Shown: one piece after another, positions 34,666 through 42,712 of the stretch
How positions within the stretch are numbered: the stretch's first letter is position 1
How the letters are laid out: every line of letters starts with the position of its first letter
Source of the DNA: CBDDBH01 sp965225625
GTDB taxonomy: Bacteria; Pseudomonadota; Gammaproteobacteria; JADZEE01
Assembly: GCA_965225625.1 (NCBI GenBank)
Contig: CBDDBH010000027.1
Span: 62,001 to 126,000 of the forward strand
Reading direction: 5' to 3'
Length of the DNA: 64,000 nucleotides
Position numbers and translations under genes: made by a program
Notes under the pieces: model-generated
Told to the model about the DNA's origin: nothing
What the model saw: the letters and a program-made list of their open reading frames with translations, nothing else
The model's database searches: none

Positions 34666-35154
34666 CCCCTCATCCGACCGCCAACGATGGCGGAAGTGCA
34701 GGTAACGCACGACTACAGGATGTAGGAGGTACGAGTCCAGGGATGGACGAGGTAGAGCGAAGCAGGAAGCCAGAGCCGAGAGCGAAGCACGCCTGCAGGG
34801 ATGCAGGCGATAGAACGACGCAGGAGCCAAAGTCGAGGAGCTAGAGCCGAGGAGCAGTTACCTGCCTGTCCTGGTTCTAAGTTCGGCAATCCTTGCCTCA
34901 CTAAGAACCCCCAGCCTCGCACTTCCTGTGCTCGGGCAGACATTTGCTCCTGCCATGTCTGCATTTCCGCCATCCCTGGCGGTCACGTTTGCGGGGTTAG
35001 AGCCATGTTAAATGGCTCTAACTATTTCCCGCTCACCCCGCAAGGGGAAAAGGGACCCGTGGTTTAACTCTCTCTCCATTCGAGTAAAGAAGTGCGGGAA
35101 TTTCGAACCTCGTTAACTCCCTCTCCCCTTGCGGGAGAGGGTTGGGGTGAGGGG
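34666..35154. repeat. Composite palindromic repeat, interrupted copy
   Basis: The only stretch over 300 bp without a gene. Outer ends carry the CCCCTCAYCCGACCGCCA palindrome family. The right part holds a TTAGAGCCAT/ATGGCTCTAA hairpin (34997-35021), then CTCACCCCGCAAGGGG and CTCTCCCCTTGCGGGAGAG stems, ending GGGGTGAGGGG. The copy at 50892-51057 has the same order on the opposite strand without the middle insertion. No coding sequence is evident; a reading frame at 34713-34973 has no protein-like pattern. Confidence 0.85.
34689..34971. mobile_element. Nested 283-bp inverted-repeat element (MITE-like)
   Basis: An insertion inside the composite repeat. Terminal inverted repeats are GGCGGAAGTGCAGG on the left and the complement of TCTGCATTTCCGCC on the right, identical at 12 of 14 positions. 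A second, perfect 9-bp inverted pair GCAGGTAAC (34698-34706) and GTTACCTGC (34857-34865) bounds an internal unit full of short GAGCGAAGC/GAGGAGC-type repeats. The palindrome half-site flanks both ends (CCGCCA-n-TGGCGG), as if the target was duplicated. No transposase gene, so it would be non-autonomous. Confidence 0.7.
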
Positions 35155-35172
35155 TTTATTGATAAAAGCGCA

Positions 35173-35478
35173 TCAAGTAACCGGCCCCCGATTTATCGCC
35201 GTCAGCGGCTCATTAATGTCGTAAAGTTTCGCGCGAATATTCTCAGCGCCGAAATTCGTTAGCCGGACGCTGTGCATATCGAGATACTGATGTGCCGTAT
35301 CGCGGTCCTGAAACAGGTAAATACCACCGGCCTCACTGTTCGCCGGATCTTGCGTCCAGATTTTCCAGATCATGCCTGGCTCATCGTTGATGGATACCGC
35401 CAGGTCCGTCATGGCTTGTTCGGCCTCAGGCCCTTGTGGCGCGGTGAACGTGAAATCGACTTGCAAAAGGGTTTTCAT
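35173..35478 (-). CDS. YdhR-family putative mono-oxygenase
   Basis: A 101-residue protein similar to the YdhR dimeric alpha/beta-barrel family. Seen: QVDFTFTAPQGPEAEQAM, PGMIWKIWTQDPANSEAGGIYLF and DRDTAHQYLDMH. Such proteins resemble cofactor-independent monooxygenases acting on small ring compounds, but activity is not established for the family. Start is ATG 35478 with GGAG 7 nt upstream; an upstream in-frame Met at 35508 adds ten residues that lack family character. Confidence 0.82.
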   Translation of the reverse strand: MKTLLQVDFTFTAPQGPEAEQAMTDLAVSINDEPGMIWKIWTQDPANSEAGGIYLFQDRDTAHQYLDMHSVRLTNFGAENIRAKLYDINEPLTAINRGPVT

Positions 35479-35658
35479 GGACTGCTCCTGGGTATTCGAG
35501 GTGTTCAATCACAATACAAGCTTCGCATTTTAAGCGATGTCCACACCGTCAGAAAGCGTACTGATGCCCGGTGCATCTGCACACGGTAGGTGCGTATATT
35601 TCGCCTATACTGGCCGTCAGCGCTTAGCAGATACCAAGCAAGCAACCGAGGAGGAAAT

Positions 35659-36099
35659 ATGAGCGTTCGCGGCAGCTGTCTTTGCGGCCAGCTAAAATAC
35701 GAAATCGAACAAATATCGGACGATATCGATCACTGCCATTGCAAGTTCTGCCAAAAGGCAACAGGGGCGGCATTTGGCAGCTATACAAATGTCGATCCTA
35801 AGGACTTCCATTGGCTCGCGGGTGAAGACACGGCAGCGCATTACCAGTCAAGCCCGCATTCCGGGCGGTTATTTTGTCCCAGCTGCGGCTCTCTGATTGC
35901 CTCCACCATCGAAGGCGGCAAGGCGTTGGCGGTGACGCTGGGCACGCTCGACGAGCAACCCGTGGCCAATTCAGGTCATCACATCTTCGTGCGTTCCAAG
36001 GTGCCGTGGTACGAGATAACGGACGGTCTGCCGCAGCACGACGCGTATCCACCCGAGTTTGCCCATCTGCTACCGACCGATAACCCCGGTCCCGGGTAG
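35659..36099 (+). CDS. GFA-family zinc protein
   Basis: A 146-residue protein of the glutathione-dependent formaldehyde-activating (GFA) fold. Seen: zinc motifs GSCLCGQLKYE, HCHCKFCQKATGAAFGSY and FCPSCGSLI, with the usual structural strands between. Family members bind zinc and are proposed to handle thiol adducts of aldehydes. The start is ATG 35659 with AGGAGG-like purines just upstream (GAGGAGGAA). It is an intact paralogue of the frameshifted copy at 14433-14847. Confidence 0.89.
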   Translation: MSVRGSCLCGQLKYEIEQISDDIDHCHCKFCQKATGAAFGSYTNVDPKDFHWLAGEDTAAHYQSSPHSGRLFCPSCGSLIASTIEGGKALAVTLGTLDEQPVANSGHHIFVRSKVPWYEITDGLPQHDAYPPEFAHLLPTDNPGPG

Positions 36100-36204
36100 C
36101 GTGGATTTGGTTTTGTGCTCTGCAGCTGTGCGGGTTAGGCTAAATCTGGCGTTATAATCTGCCGCCTGCGCGCTCGTGGGCGCGCTTATCTCGAGGAGAA
36201 AGCT

Positions 36205-37332
36205 TTGAGTCAGGATATTCGCTTTGGAATGTACACCGAGTTTCAATGTCCCCAAGGGGTTCCGCATGCTCAGGTAATAAACGATGTCATGGAGGTCGCT
36301 GCCAACCTCGATGAAAACGGGTTTGATGTGTTCTGCACCTTGGAGCATCCGTTTTTCCAGGAATTCGCGGTCAACATCAATCCGCTGGCGGTGTTTTCCG
36401 CGCTGGCACAGCGGACCAAGAACATACGTTTTCGCTGCTTGTGCCACACGCTGCCTCTGCATAACCCGATGATCCTGGCGGGACAAATCGCGCAGGCGGA
36501 TATCCTGACAGGTGGCCGGCTCGATGTGGGCGTAGGCCGCGGACATGCCTGGTTGCAGGGCTACGCCAACGTTAAGCTTGAAGAAAGTCAGGGCCGCTTT
36601 GAAGAATGTTTCGACATTCTGCTCAAAGGCTGGAGCGAAGAGCGTTTCTCCTACGATGGCAAGTATTACACCTGTGAAGATCTGTCCATCGTGCCCAAAC
36701 CTTTGCAGGAGGAACTACCGGTTTACGTTGTCGGCACTAGCGGCAAGCAGTTCCGTCGCGCCGCGGAAAACGGCTGGCATATCGTCGTTGGCGGTCCAGT
36801 GCCGTCGGCGGCGTTCTTCGGGCCCATGCAAAATTATCGCGATTTATGTGCCGAAGTTGATACCGAAGCGAACATCGGCTTCATCAAGGCAATTTATCTG
36901 GATGAAGACGGCGACCGTGCGTTGGAAGAAGCTGAGGATGCGGTGGTGAACTTTCTGCGCTTCAATTTCCTGCCGCTTGCAGCGGTGCCGAACAAAACCG
37001 CGGCGGAGCGTCAACGCTTGCGCGATACCGGCTTCGCGTTCTACGCAGATGTACTGCCGGCTATGCCGGCGCTGGAATGGTCGTACCAACAGATGCTGGC
37101 AGAGAAAGTCGTGTATGTCGGTACGCCGGAAAAAGTCACCCAGGATCTAATCGAACTGTATGACGATTCCGGCGGTTTCGGTGAATTGATCATCATGAGC
37201 CACTTTGGTGGTATCGACAAAGATCGCGCTATCCGCACGCAGAATCTATTTGCTAAACACGTCATGCCCGTATTTCGCGACTATGCGAGCAAGGGTGGTT
37301 CTGGCGGGCGCAAAACAACGCCGGGTAGCTGA
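36205..37332 (+). CDS. LLM-class flavin oxidoreductase 3
   Basis: A 375-residue luciferase-like protein. Seen: MSQDIRFGMYTEFQCP, ENGFDVFCTLEHPFF, FRCLCHTLPLHNPM, GRLDVGVGRGHAWLQGY and VYVGTPEKVTQDLIELY. Start is TTG 36205 with an excellent GAGGAGA seven bases upstream, so the unusual start is well supported. It is convergent with the alpha/beta hydrolase gene, 7 bp apart. Substrate unknown; the long insertion after the third strand resembles cyclohexanone- or alkanal-type LLM proteins. Confidence 0.9.
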   Translation: MSQDIRFGMYTEFQCPQGVPHAQVINDVMEVAANLDENGFDVFCTLEHPFFQEFAVNINPLAVFSALAQRTKNIRFRCLCHTLPLHNPMILAGQIAQADILTGGRLDVGVGRGHAWLQGYANVKLEESQGRFEECFDILLKGWSEERFSYDGKYYTCEDLSIVPKPLQEELPVYVVGTSGKQFRRAAENGWHIVVGGPVPSAAFFGPMQNYRDLCAEVDTEANIGFIKAIYLDEDGDRALEEAEDAVVNFLRFNFLPLAAVPNKTAAERQRLRDTGFAFYADVLPAMPALEWSYQQMLAEKVVYVGTPEKVTQDLIELYDDSGGFGELIIMSHFGGIDKDRAIRTQNLFAKHVMPVFRDYASKGGSGGRKTTPGS

Positions 37333-37339
37333 GCTCAAA

Positions 37340-38155
37340 TTAGCTCAATTTGTCGGCTACAGCTTGAAGAAACGACTCCACCGCAACCGCAAACGGGCCT
37401 GGCATCTGATCGGGTAGCGGTACCATACCACCGGCGATCTCAACCACCGTCGCACTCGGTAATGCCGCACGCAGTTTGGCAACATCCGGGTACGCGTGCG
37501 GATCCTCGGGTGCGGCAATGAACTGCACGGGGCATTTCAATGTGGGTAGGCGCTCCTCCATGGGGTAGCGGGCAACTACGCGATGTCCTTCACCCGCGAG
37601 TGAACCGGCCTTAAGGCAGTCGATCATGAAGCGATTGAGTAGATCGATGTCATGGGGGTAAAACGAAGCGCGACCCTGCCATAGCGCCAACAAATGCGCA
37701 CCGTCCAGGGTGTAGTCGACATCATCGACGACGGCGCGGCCGGTGGCATGCTTGAGACGCTCTTCCTTGGTCGTCACGCCGACCGATGACAATACCAGGG
37801 CGCTGACGCGCTGCGGCTGAGCGGCCGCCATCTCGGTGGCGACGTAGCCGCCGGTGTGATGACCAACGATGGCTGCACGTTCTATTTTGAGCGCGTCGAG
37901 CAGAGCGAAAGCAACTTCCGCCCAACGCTCCACCGAGTGTTCTCCGTCGGCTAATCGCGACGAATCTCCGAAGCCGATCGTATCCATGCCAATCGCACGA
38001 CGTTTTTTGCCGATGAGGGGCAGTACGTCGCGGAATTCATCCCAGGAACGCGGGGTCTGGTGAAGAAACAACACGGGCTCACCGCTGCCACAGATAGCGC
38101 AGTGCACGGTACCCTGTGGCACGGTGATGAAATGGCGTTCGATTTTATTATTCAC
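37340..38155 (-). CDS. Alpha/beta-hydrolase-fold protein with atypical catalytic site
   Basis: A 271-residue alpha/beta hydrolase. Seen: the oxyanion-type LHQTPRSWDE (residues 31-40), IGFGDSS, the nucleophile-elbow strand ending VGHHTGGYVA, an acid-position AAPEDPH (Asp218) and a cap region between. The elbow G-x-Nuc-x-G reads Gly98-His-His100-Thr-Gly102, so His replaces the usual Ser, Asp or Cys. The segment expected to carry the catalytic His (EIAGGMVPLPDQMP, about 239-252) has Gly at that place. Either a changed chemistry, such as a cofactor-independent oxygenase or a lyase, or a non-catalytic binding protein. Starts at ATG 38155. Confidence 0.84.
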   Translation of the reverse strand: MNNKIERHFITVPQGTVHCAICGSGEPVLFLHQTPRSWDEFRDVLPLIGKKRRAIGMDTIGFGDSSRLADGEHSVERWAEVAFALLDALKIERAAIVGHHTGGYVATEMAAAQPQRVSALVLSSVGVTTKEERLKHATGRAVVDDVDYTLDGAHLLALWQGRASFYPHDIDLLNRFMIDCLKAGSLAGEGHRVVARYPMEERLPTLKCPVQFIAAPEDPHAYPDVAKLRAALPSATVVEIAGGMVPLPDQMPGPFAVAVESFLQAVADKLS

Positions 38156-38195
38156 TGTCGTTGCTGACCTCCGGGGTATGGTTGTTTCTTTATCA

Positions 38196-39059
38196 TCAAG
38201 CGTTTTGCAAATACCACGTTGCTATCTCGCCACCGCGCGCCAGCCACACCTCACTGCGCGACGCGATGTGCGCCAGCGCTTTGTCGAGATATTTACTGCG
38301 AAACGGATGCCCGATTATGAACGGGTGCAGGCAAATGGCCATCACCCGTCCGGACGTAGCGCCGTCCTCGTATAGCACGTCGAATTGATCGGTGATCATG
38401 CGGCCGAAACCTTCCGCCGACTCGCCACGTTCCAGGAAACTGGGGATGTCGTTTATCTCTATAGAGTAGGGTAACGAGAGTAGCGAGCCGCTGCGCACGT
38501 TCATGGGGTAAGGCTGTTCATCGTTGACCCAATCACACACGTAATCGAAACCGTGTTCGGCAAGGATATCCAAGGTATTGTTCGTTTGCGTCAGCGCCGG
38601 ACTTAGCCAGCCTTTCGGCACCGTACCGGTACTCGTGGAAATCGTATCCACCACCCCGCTGATCGATGCGCGCTCTTGTTCTTCTGTAAGACCGGCAAGC
38701 ATTGCGGAATTCGTTTCGCCATGCGCCATCCATTCATAACCAAGTTCGTTACCGGCCTCGATGATGCGTGGATACTGTTCACAAACCTCGGAGTTCAGCG
38801 CCACAGTGCCCTTGACCCCGTTTTTTTCCAGTACATCCATGAGGCGCCAGATCCCTACCCGCACGCCGTAGTCGCGCCATGCGTAGTTGAGTATGTCGGG
38901 ATTAAACTGTGTCGTCGCCGATGTTAGCGATGTGCTCGGTGTGCCAAAGTGGAAGTGCTCGATGTTTGGTATAACCCAGACCGCGACGCGGGCTCCGTTG
39001 GGGAAGCGCAACGGTTTGCGATCAATTATTGGAGAATAATCAAAACGTTTGTGTTCCAC
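38196..39059 (-). CDS. Polysaccharide-deacetylase-fold protein (PuuE-like)
   Basis: A 287-residue NodB-fold protein. Seen: VAVWVIPNIEHFHFG, VKGTVALNSEVCEQYPRII, GYEWMAHGETN and the terminal ICLHPFIIGHPFRSKYL. The sequence is closest in style to the cytosolic PuuE/allantoinase-like branch rather than secreted chitin deacetylases, since no signal peptide is present. The GTG at 39059 has AGGAGG seven bases upstream; the ATG at 39065, two codons earlier, would be one base from that site and is less likely. Probably hydrolyses an amide or cyclic amide. Separated by 40 bp from the alpha/beta hydrolase gene downstream. Confidence 0.87.
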   Translation of the reverse strand: MEHKRFDYSPIIDRKPLRFPNGARVAVWVIPNIEHFHFGTPSTSLTSATTQFNPDILNYAWRDYGVRVGIWRLMDVLEKNGVKGTVALNSEVCEQYPRIIEAGNELGYEWMAHGETNSAMLAGLTEEQERASISGVVDTISTSTGTVPKGWLSPALTQTNNTLDILAEHGFDYVCDWVNDEQPYPMNVRSGSLLSLPYSIEINDIPSFLERGESAEGFGRMITDQFDVLYEDGATSGRVMAICLHPFIIGHPFRSKYLDKALAHIASRSEVWLARGGEIATWYLQNA

Positions 39060-39234
39060 GAGCATTCCTCCTGACGGCTCAAGTCGGTCCGCCTTGTTGA
39101 AGTAAGCTAACCTAGTGATTGGGATCGGCGCGGTCAAGGAGCGGCGGAAATGCTTCCCTGGTAGACGTCGCTTGGGGATAATCGGATGGTGGCCGGCAGC
39201 ATCAAACTCACTGCGCAGACAAGGACTGACCAGC

Positions 39235-40080
39235 ATGCAGACCATCCATGCGGAACAACTCACCTGGCAGGAAAATGCGTTGCCTCACCGCACGGGACGC
39301 ATCGCTTTCAAGCCCTTGCTTACCGGTCGGGAGCAAACGTCGGATAACTTCGCGCTGATCCTGGCCGAAGAAAGCGCCGATTTTTATTCACCGCGTCACT
39401 GTCACCCCTGGGATCAAATCCGTCTGTGCCTCAGCGGTGAGGTTCCCGTGGCGCCGGGTCTGGGTTTGGCCGATGGTGAAGTTGGCTATTTTCCTGAAGG
39501 CGTTCTCTACGGGCCACAGGATGGTACGGTCGATCGTCTGGTTCTGGTGCTGCAGTTCGGGGGTGCCAGCGGGCTGGGCTATTTGAGCGAGCAACAGCTT
39601 GCACGAGGGCGACGCGAACTACAGGACCTGGGGCGATTCGAACGCGGTGTCTTTCACCGCAACGATGGTGATGGGTCGGAGTCCAAGGACGGCTACGCCG
39701 CGGTATGGGAACAGGTAACCGGTACTGCGATGTCTTTGCCTGCGCCACGTTTTAAAGGACCGGTACTCATGGATCCGGCCGGCTTCGCCTGGCGAGATGT
39801 TGCACCCGGTATCCAGAAGAAATCTCTCGGCATGTTTACCGAGCGCGGCGTTGAGATTGGCTTCGTCACAATTCAGCCCGACACCCACTACCCGGTTGTG
39901 AACTCAGGTGATACGCAACGAATCATCTTCGTAACCCAGGGCTTCGGTGTCTGCGATGCTGGCGATTACGAGCCGCACACGGCGATCTCGCTTGCGCCCG
40001 GTGAAGAACTTACATTCAAGGCCTCACGGCCTACCGAAATATTTTGCGTAGTACTGCCTACTATTGCGGAAAGTCTTTGA
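39235..40080 (+). CDS. Two-cupin protein of unknown function
   Basis: A 281-residue bicupin. Seen: first cupin with SPRHCHPWDQIRLCLSGE (metal-type His cluster) and LADGEVGYFPEGVLYGPQ; second cupin with IQPDTHYPVVNSGDTQRIIFVTQGFGV and LAPGEELTFKA. Only the first cupin keeps an obvious HxH pattern. Such proteins are isomerases, dioxygenases or regulators; no specific role can be assigned. The start is ATG 39235 (MQTIHAEQL) with AAGGA upstream; an upstream in-frame ATG at 39115 adds a basic stretch without family likeness. Divergent from the deacetylase-fold gene. Confidence 0.78.
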   Translation: MQTIHAEQLTWQENALPHRTGRIAFKPLLTGREQTSDNFALILAEESADFYSPRHCHPWDQIRLCLSGEVPVAPGLGLADGEVGYFPEGVLYGPQDGTVDRLVLVLQFGGASGLGYLSEQQLARGRRELQDLGRFERGVFHRNDGDGSESKDGYAAVWEQVTGTAMSLPAPRFKGPVLMDPAGFAWRDVAPGIQKKSLGMFTERGVEIGFVTIQPDTHYPVVNSGDTQRIIFVTQGFGVCDAGDYEPHTAISLAPGEELTFKASRPTEIFCVVLPTIAESL

Positions 40081-40146
40081 GGATGGCTGGTGGAGACAAT
40101 ATCTTAGATGTCGCGTCCTCGCGCAGACTCCGCCTCTCGTATTCGT

Positions 40147-41556
40147 TCAGCGCAACGACTCCGCAACCTCGTGTCCGACTCGCATTCCTGATTCGATGGC
40201 GCCGTCGATAAAGCCGCGCCAGCCATTGGCGATGTCGGCCCCGGCAAAAAAGATCTCGCCTTCCGGGCGTTGCAACTCGCGCAGGGATTGCGTGAGTTGC
40301 ATGGGTCTGAGAGTGCAGTAGGTGCCCAGCGAAAATGGGTCTCGCGTCCACTCGTAAGCGAAGGAATCGACTACGTCGACGTGAGGAAGAAACAACCTGA
40401 CGGCGCTTTGTGCCTCTGCATTGTCATTGACGTCGATGTGTTCAGGACTGGCGCTCATCGCAACAAGAATCGTGCCGTCTTCGCCGGAGTGTTCGGTAAA
40501 CATGAAGTTGATCGGCTCGTGATCGGGTGCCAGCACGAACACGTTACCCAATTGCTGCCGCACATGGACCAGGATCTTGGTGCCGGCGCCGGCGTGACCT
40601 GCGGTCGAGGCGGCGAGCTTTCCGCTAGACAACGGTGGTGAGAACTCGATGTTATGCAGGGTATTCATCGGCACCGCGACAATTGCGGCCCGTGCGGAAT
40701 ATTGCTCGCCGGATTCTGTGGTCACGACCACCTGTCCATTAGCGCGCGTAAGCTTGCTCACCGGTGTGGATAGCAACACCTGCGCGTTGCAGTCTGCCAG
40801 CATCGCATTGAGTAACGACACCGTTCCGTCTTTGAAAATATACCGTGAGGCGGCCTCGTTGAGCCGGGCCATGTCGTGGCCGGCCAGTGCGTAGAGACGC
40901 ATACACTCGACGAAGGAGCCCTGCGAGATAAAGTTGTGAACCGCTGTCGACCAATTACCATTGACGAGATCACGAACGTGCGGCGCGAGTTCCAGTTGCT
41001 GCAAGCGCGCCTCAATCGTCATGTGGTCGTACTGTTGCAGCGCCGCGGAAAAAAAGGGTTCGTAGGGTCGCGGAAAGACCTCACGAGAGGGCGCACAAAA
41101 AAGCGCACATGCTCGATCCAGTTCAATCAGAGTGTCCATGGGCGCCACCGTGTGTGTTTTACCGCCGGAGCGATACGTCATGGTATCGGGCAACGCTGCT
41201 CCGGGGGCTTCTTTTATCCCTAATCGGTAGCGGTTTACCTCGGCCCACACATGCGGCTCGATCCAGTGGATTGCATTGCCACCCAGCTCGACCTCGTGTC
41301 CTGCGAACTGCGAGGAAAACGTACGGCCTCCCAGCCGATTGCGTGCTTCCAGGAGCAGACTACGCAAACCCGCTTGCGCGAGCTCGCGGGCTGCCGCGAC
41401 ACCGGCAAATCCCCCGCCGATGACGATGACGTCGAGCGCCTGCACGCTGGCAGAGTCCGATACGGCGCCCGCCCCGATGGTTGACGCAGCCAGCGTGCCA
41501 ACGCTCGCCGTTTTCATGAAGTTCCGTCGGCTCAGTGCATGCGTCGATTTTCCCAT
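40147..41556 (-). CDS. Tat-exported FAD amine oxidoreductase
   Basis: A 469-residue flavin monoamine-oxidase-family protein. Seen: a twin-arginine signal LSRRNFMKT at residues 8-16 with a hydrophobic stretch to about 35, the dinucleotide fold VIVIGGGFAGVAAARELAQAG, LLLEARNRLGGRTFSS and the C-terminal EIFFAGADIANGWRGFIDGAIESGMR that closes the FAD site. It is predicted to be exported folded to the periplasm. Likely oxidises an amine or a related C-N or C-C bond. Last gene of an operon (34 bp after the Rieske gene). Substrate unknown. Confidence 0.9.
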   Translation of the reverse strand: MGKSTHALSRRNFMKTASVGTLAASTIGAGAVSDSASVQALDVIVIGGGFAGVAAARELAQAGLRSLLLEARNRLGGRTFSSQFAGHEVELGGNAIHWIEPHVWAEVNRYRLGIKEAPGAALPDTMTYRSGGKTHTVAPMDTLIELDRACALFCAPSREVFPRPYEPFFSAALQQYDHMTIEARLQQLELAPHVRDLVNGNWSTAVHNFISQGSFVECMRLYALAGHDMARLNEAASRYIFKDGTVSLLNAMLADCNAQVLLSTPVSKLTRANGQVVVTTESGEQYSARAAIVAVPMNTLHNIEFSPPLSSGKLAASTAGHAGAGTKILVHVRQQLGNVFVLAPDHEPINFMFTEHSGEDGTILVAMSASPEHIDVNDNAEAQSAVRLFLPHVDVVDSFAYEWTRDPFSLGTYCTLRPMQLTQSLRELQRPEGEIFFAGADIANGWRGFIDGAIESGMRVGHEVAESLR

Positions 41557-41590
41557 TTTTGCTCAATGCAACGCGGCTGCGTCCCGCCGG

Positions 41591-42685
41591 TCAGTAAGCT
41601 TCGGCCACGCGCTTGAATAGCTCCACCGCCAGATTGTCCCAGGTGGCCGTTAAGTGTGCCTGGTTGCTTGCATCTCCACCGCGTCCCGCCTGCATGCGGG
41701 CTAGAATTTCGAGGTCTTGCCCGTTCACACCACCCAACTCTGCGGCCAGGTCGTCACCTGCCTGTGCAACGGCTTCCTCACCGACGAGGTAGCCGAACAG
41801 AAGTTCGTCGGTATCACCAGGGCCATCGGGTTGTATTGTGATGAGTTGCAGCCAGGAGGCTGTAAGAAGGAGTAGCGTATTGGGAAAGACATAAACCAGA
41901 TCCAAGGCGGTAGAGAAACTCGGTGGCGTGTTCGGAAACAGCGGACCGGGCGCCATGTCTTCGTGTCCAACGGCGAACTTCGGCATGATGTAGCCAATAA
42001 TGTTACGGCCCATGACGTTGAGTTCTCGTGTGTAGCTTGCGTCACCAGCCTTGCCCATTTGCGGATGCACGAAGGGCAGGTGATAACTGTCGAGAAAATT
42101 TTCACAGACGAGCTTCCAGTTCGACGCCACGCGGAATTCCTGCGTGGTTGCCAAGCGCATTAAGGTGAAATCGAACGCCGCCCAGCGCGCCGCCAGTGGC
42201 TGGATAAATTCGTCGAAATCTTGCGCAGTTGCGGACAAATTGACGAACACGATGTCGCACCAAATTGCCGTGGCTATCCTGATTAAACCGAGCCCGGATT
42301 TTGTTTCCTCATCGAGTGCGCCTGCCGCTGTGCCGTCCTGGTAAGGGGCTGCGACCAATGCTCCGTCGAGCCGATAGCTCCAGGTATGATAGGGGCAAGT
42401 CAGCGTGGCGTTCGCGCGATGGCAGGGCTCGGTAATCAGTTGCGTGCCTCGATGACGACAGACGTTGTGAAACACATGGACCGAGCCGTTGCGATCGCGC
42501 GTTATCATCAAAGGGCGTCCGGCGACTTTAACGGGATGGGCATCACCGGGGTTGGGAACCATTTGGGTGACGCCCACGCTTACCCATCCCGCTACGAAGT
42601 GGCTTTGCAACTCTCGATCCAGAATTGTCGGATCAGTGTAGCAATGCGCCGGCAGTCCCGAAGCTTCGATGTTTAGATTGTCCAT
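41591..42685 (-). CDS. Rieske oxygenase alpha subunit, no beta partner
   Basis: A 364-residue Rieske oxygenase. Ligands Cys76-x-His78 (CRHRG) and Cys97-x2-His100 (CPYHTW) bind the [2Fe-2S]; the catalytic iron site lies in CENFLDSYHLPFVHP. It lacks an adjacent beta subunit, which fits the alpha-only enzymes such as carnitine or betaine monooxygenase CntA/GbcA type; the substrate remains open. It sits between the TPP enzyme and the FAD amine oxidase, 27 and 34 bp from each, so the three form an operon. Starts at ATG 42685. Confidence 0.9.
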   Translation of the reverse strand: MDNLNIEASGLPAHCYTDPTILDRELQSHFVAGWVSVGVTQMVPNPGDAHPVKVAGRPLMITRDRNGSVHVFHNVCRHRGTQLITEPCHRANATLTCPYHTWSYRLDGALVAAPYQDGTAAGALDEETKSGLGLIRIATAIWCDIVFVNLSATAQDFDEFIQPLAARWAAFDFTLMRLATTQEFRVASNWKLVCENFLDSYHLPFVHPQMGKAGDASYTRELNVMGRNIIGYIMPKFAVGHEDMAPGPLFPNTPPSFSTALDLVYVFPNTLLLLTASWLQLITIQPDGPGDTDELLFGYLVGEEAVAQAGDDLAAELGGVNGQDLEILARMQAGRGGDASNQAHLTATWDNLAVELFKRVAEAY

Positions 42686-42712
42686 AATGGTGTCCCGGCC
42701 ATGCGGCTGTAG

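Noticed and set aside
34713..34973. An open frame inside the nested repeat.
   Set aside because: It follows the repeat's internal short motifs, and the composite copy without the insert has no such frame; no protein signature.
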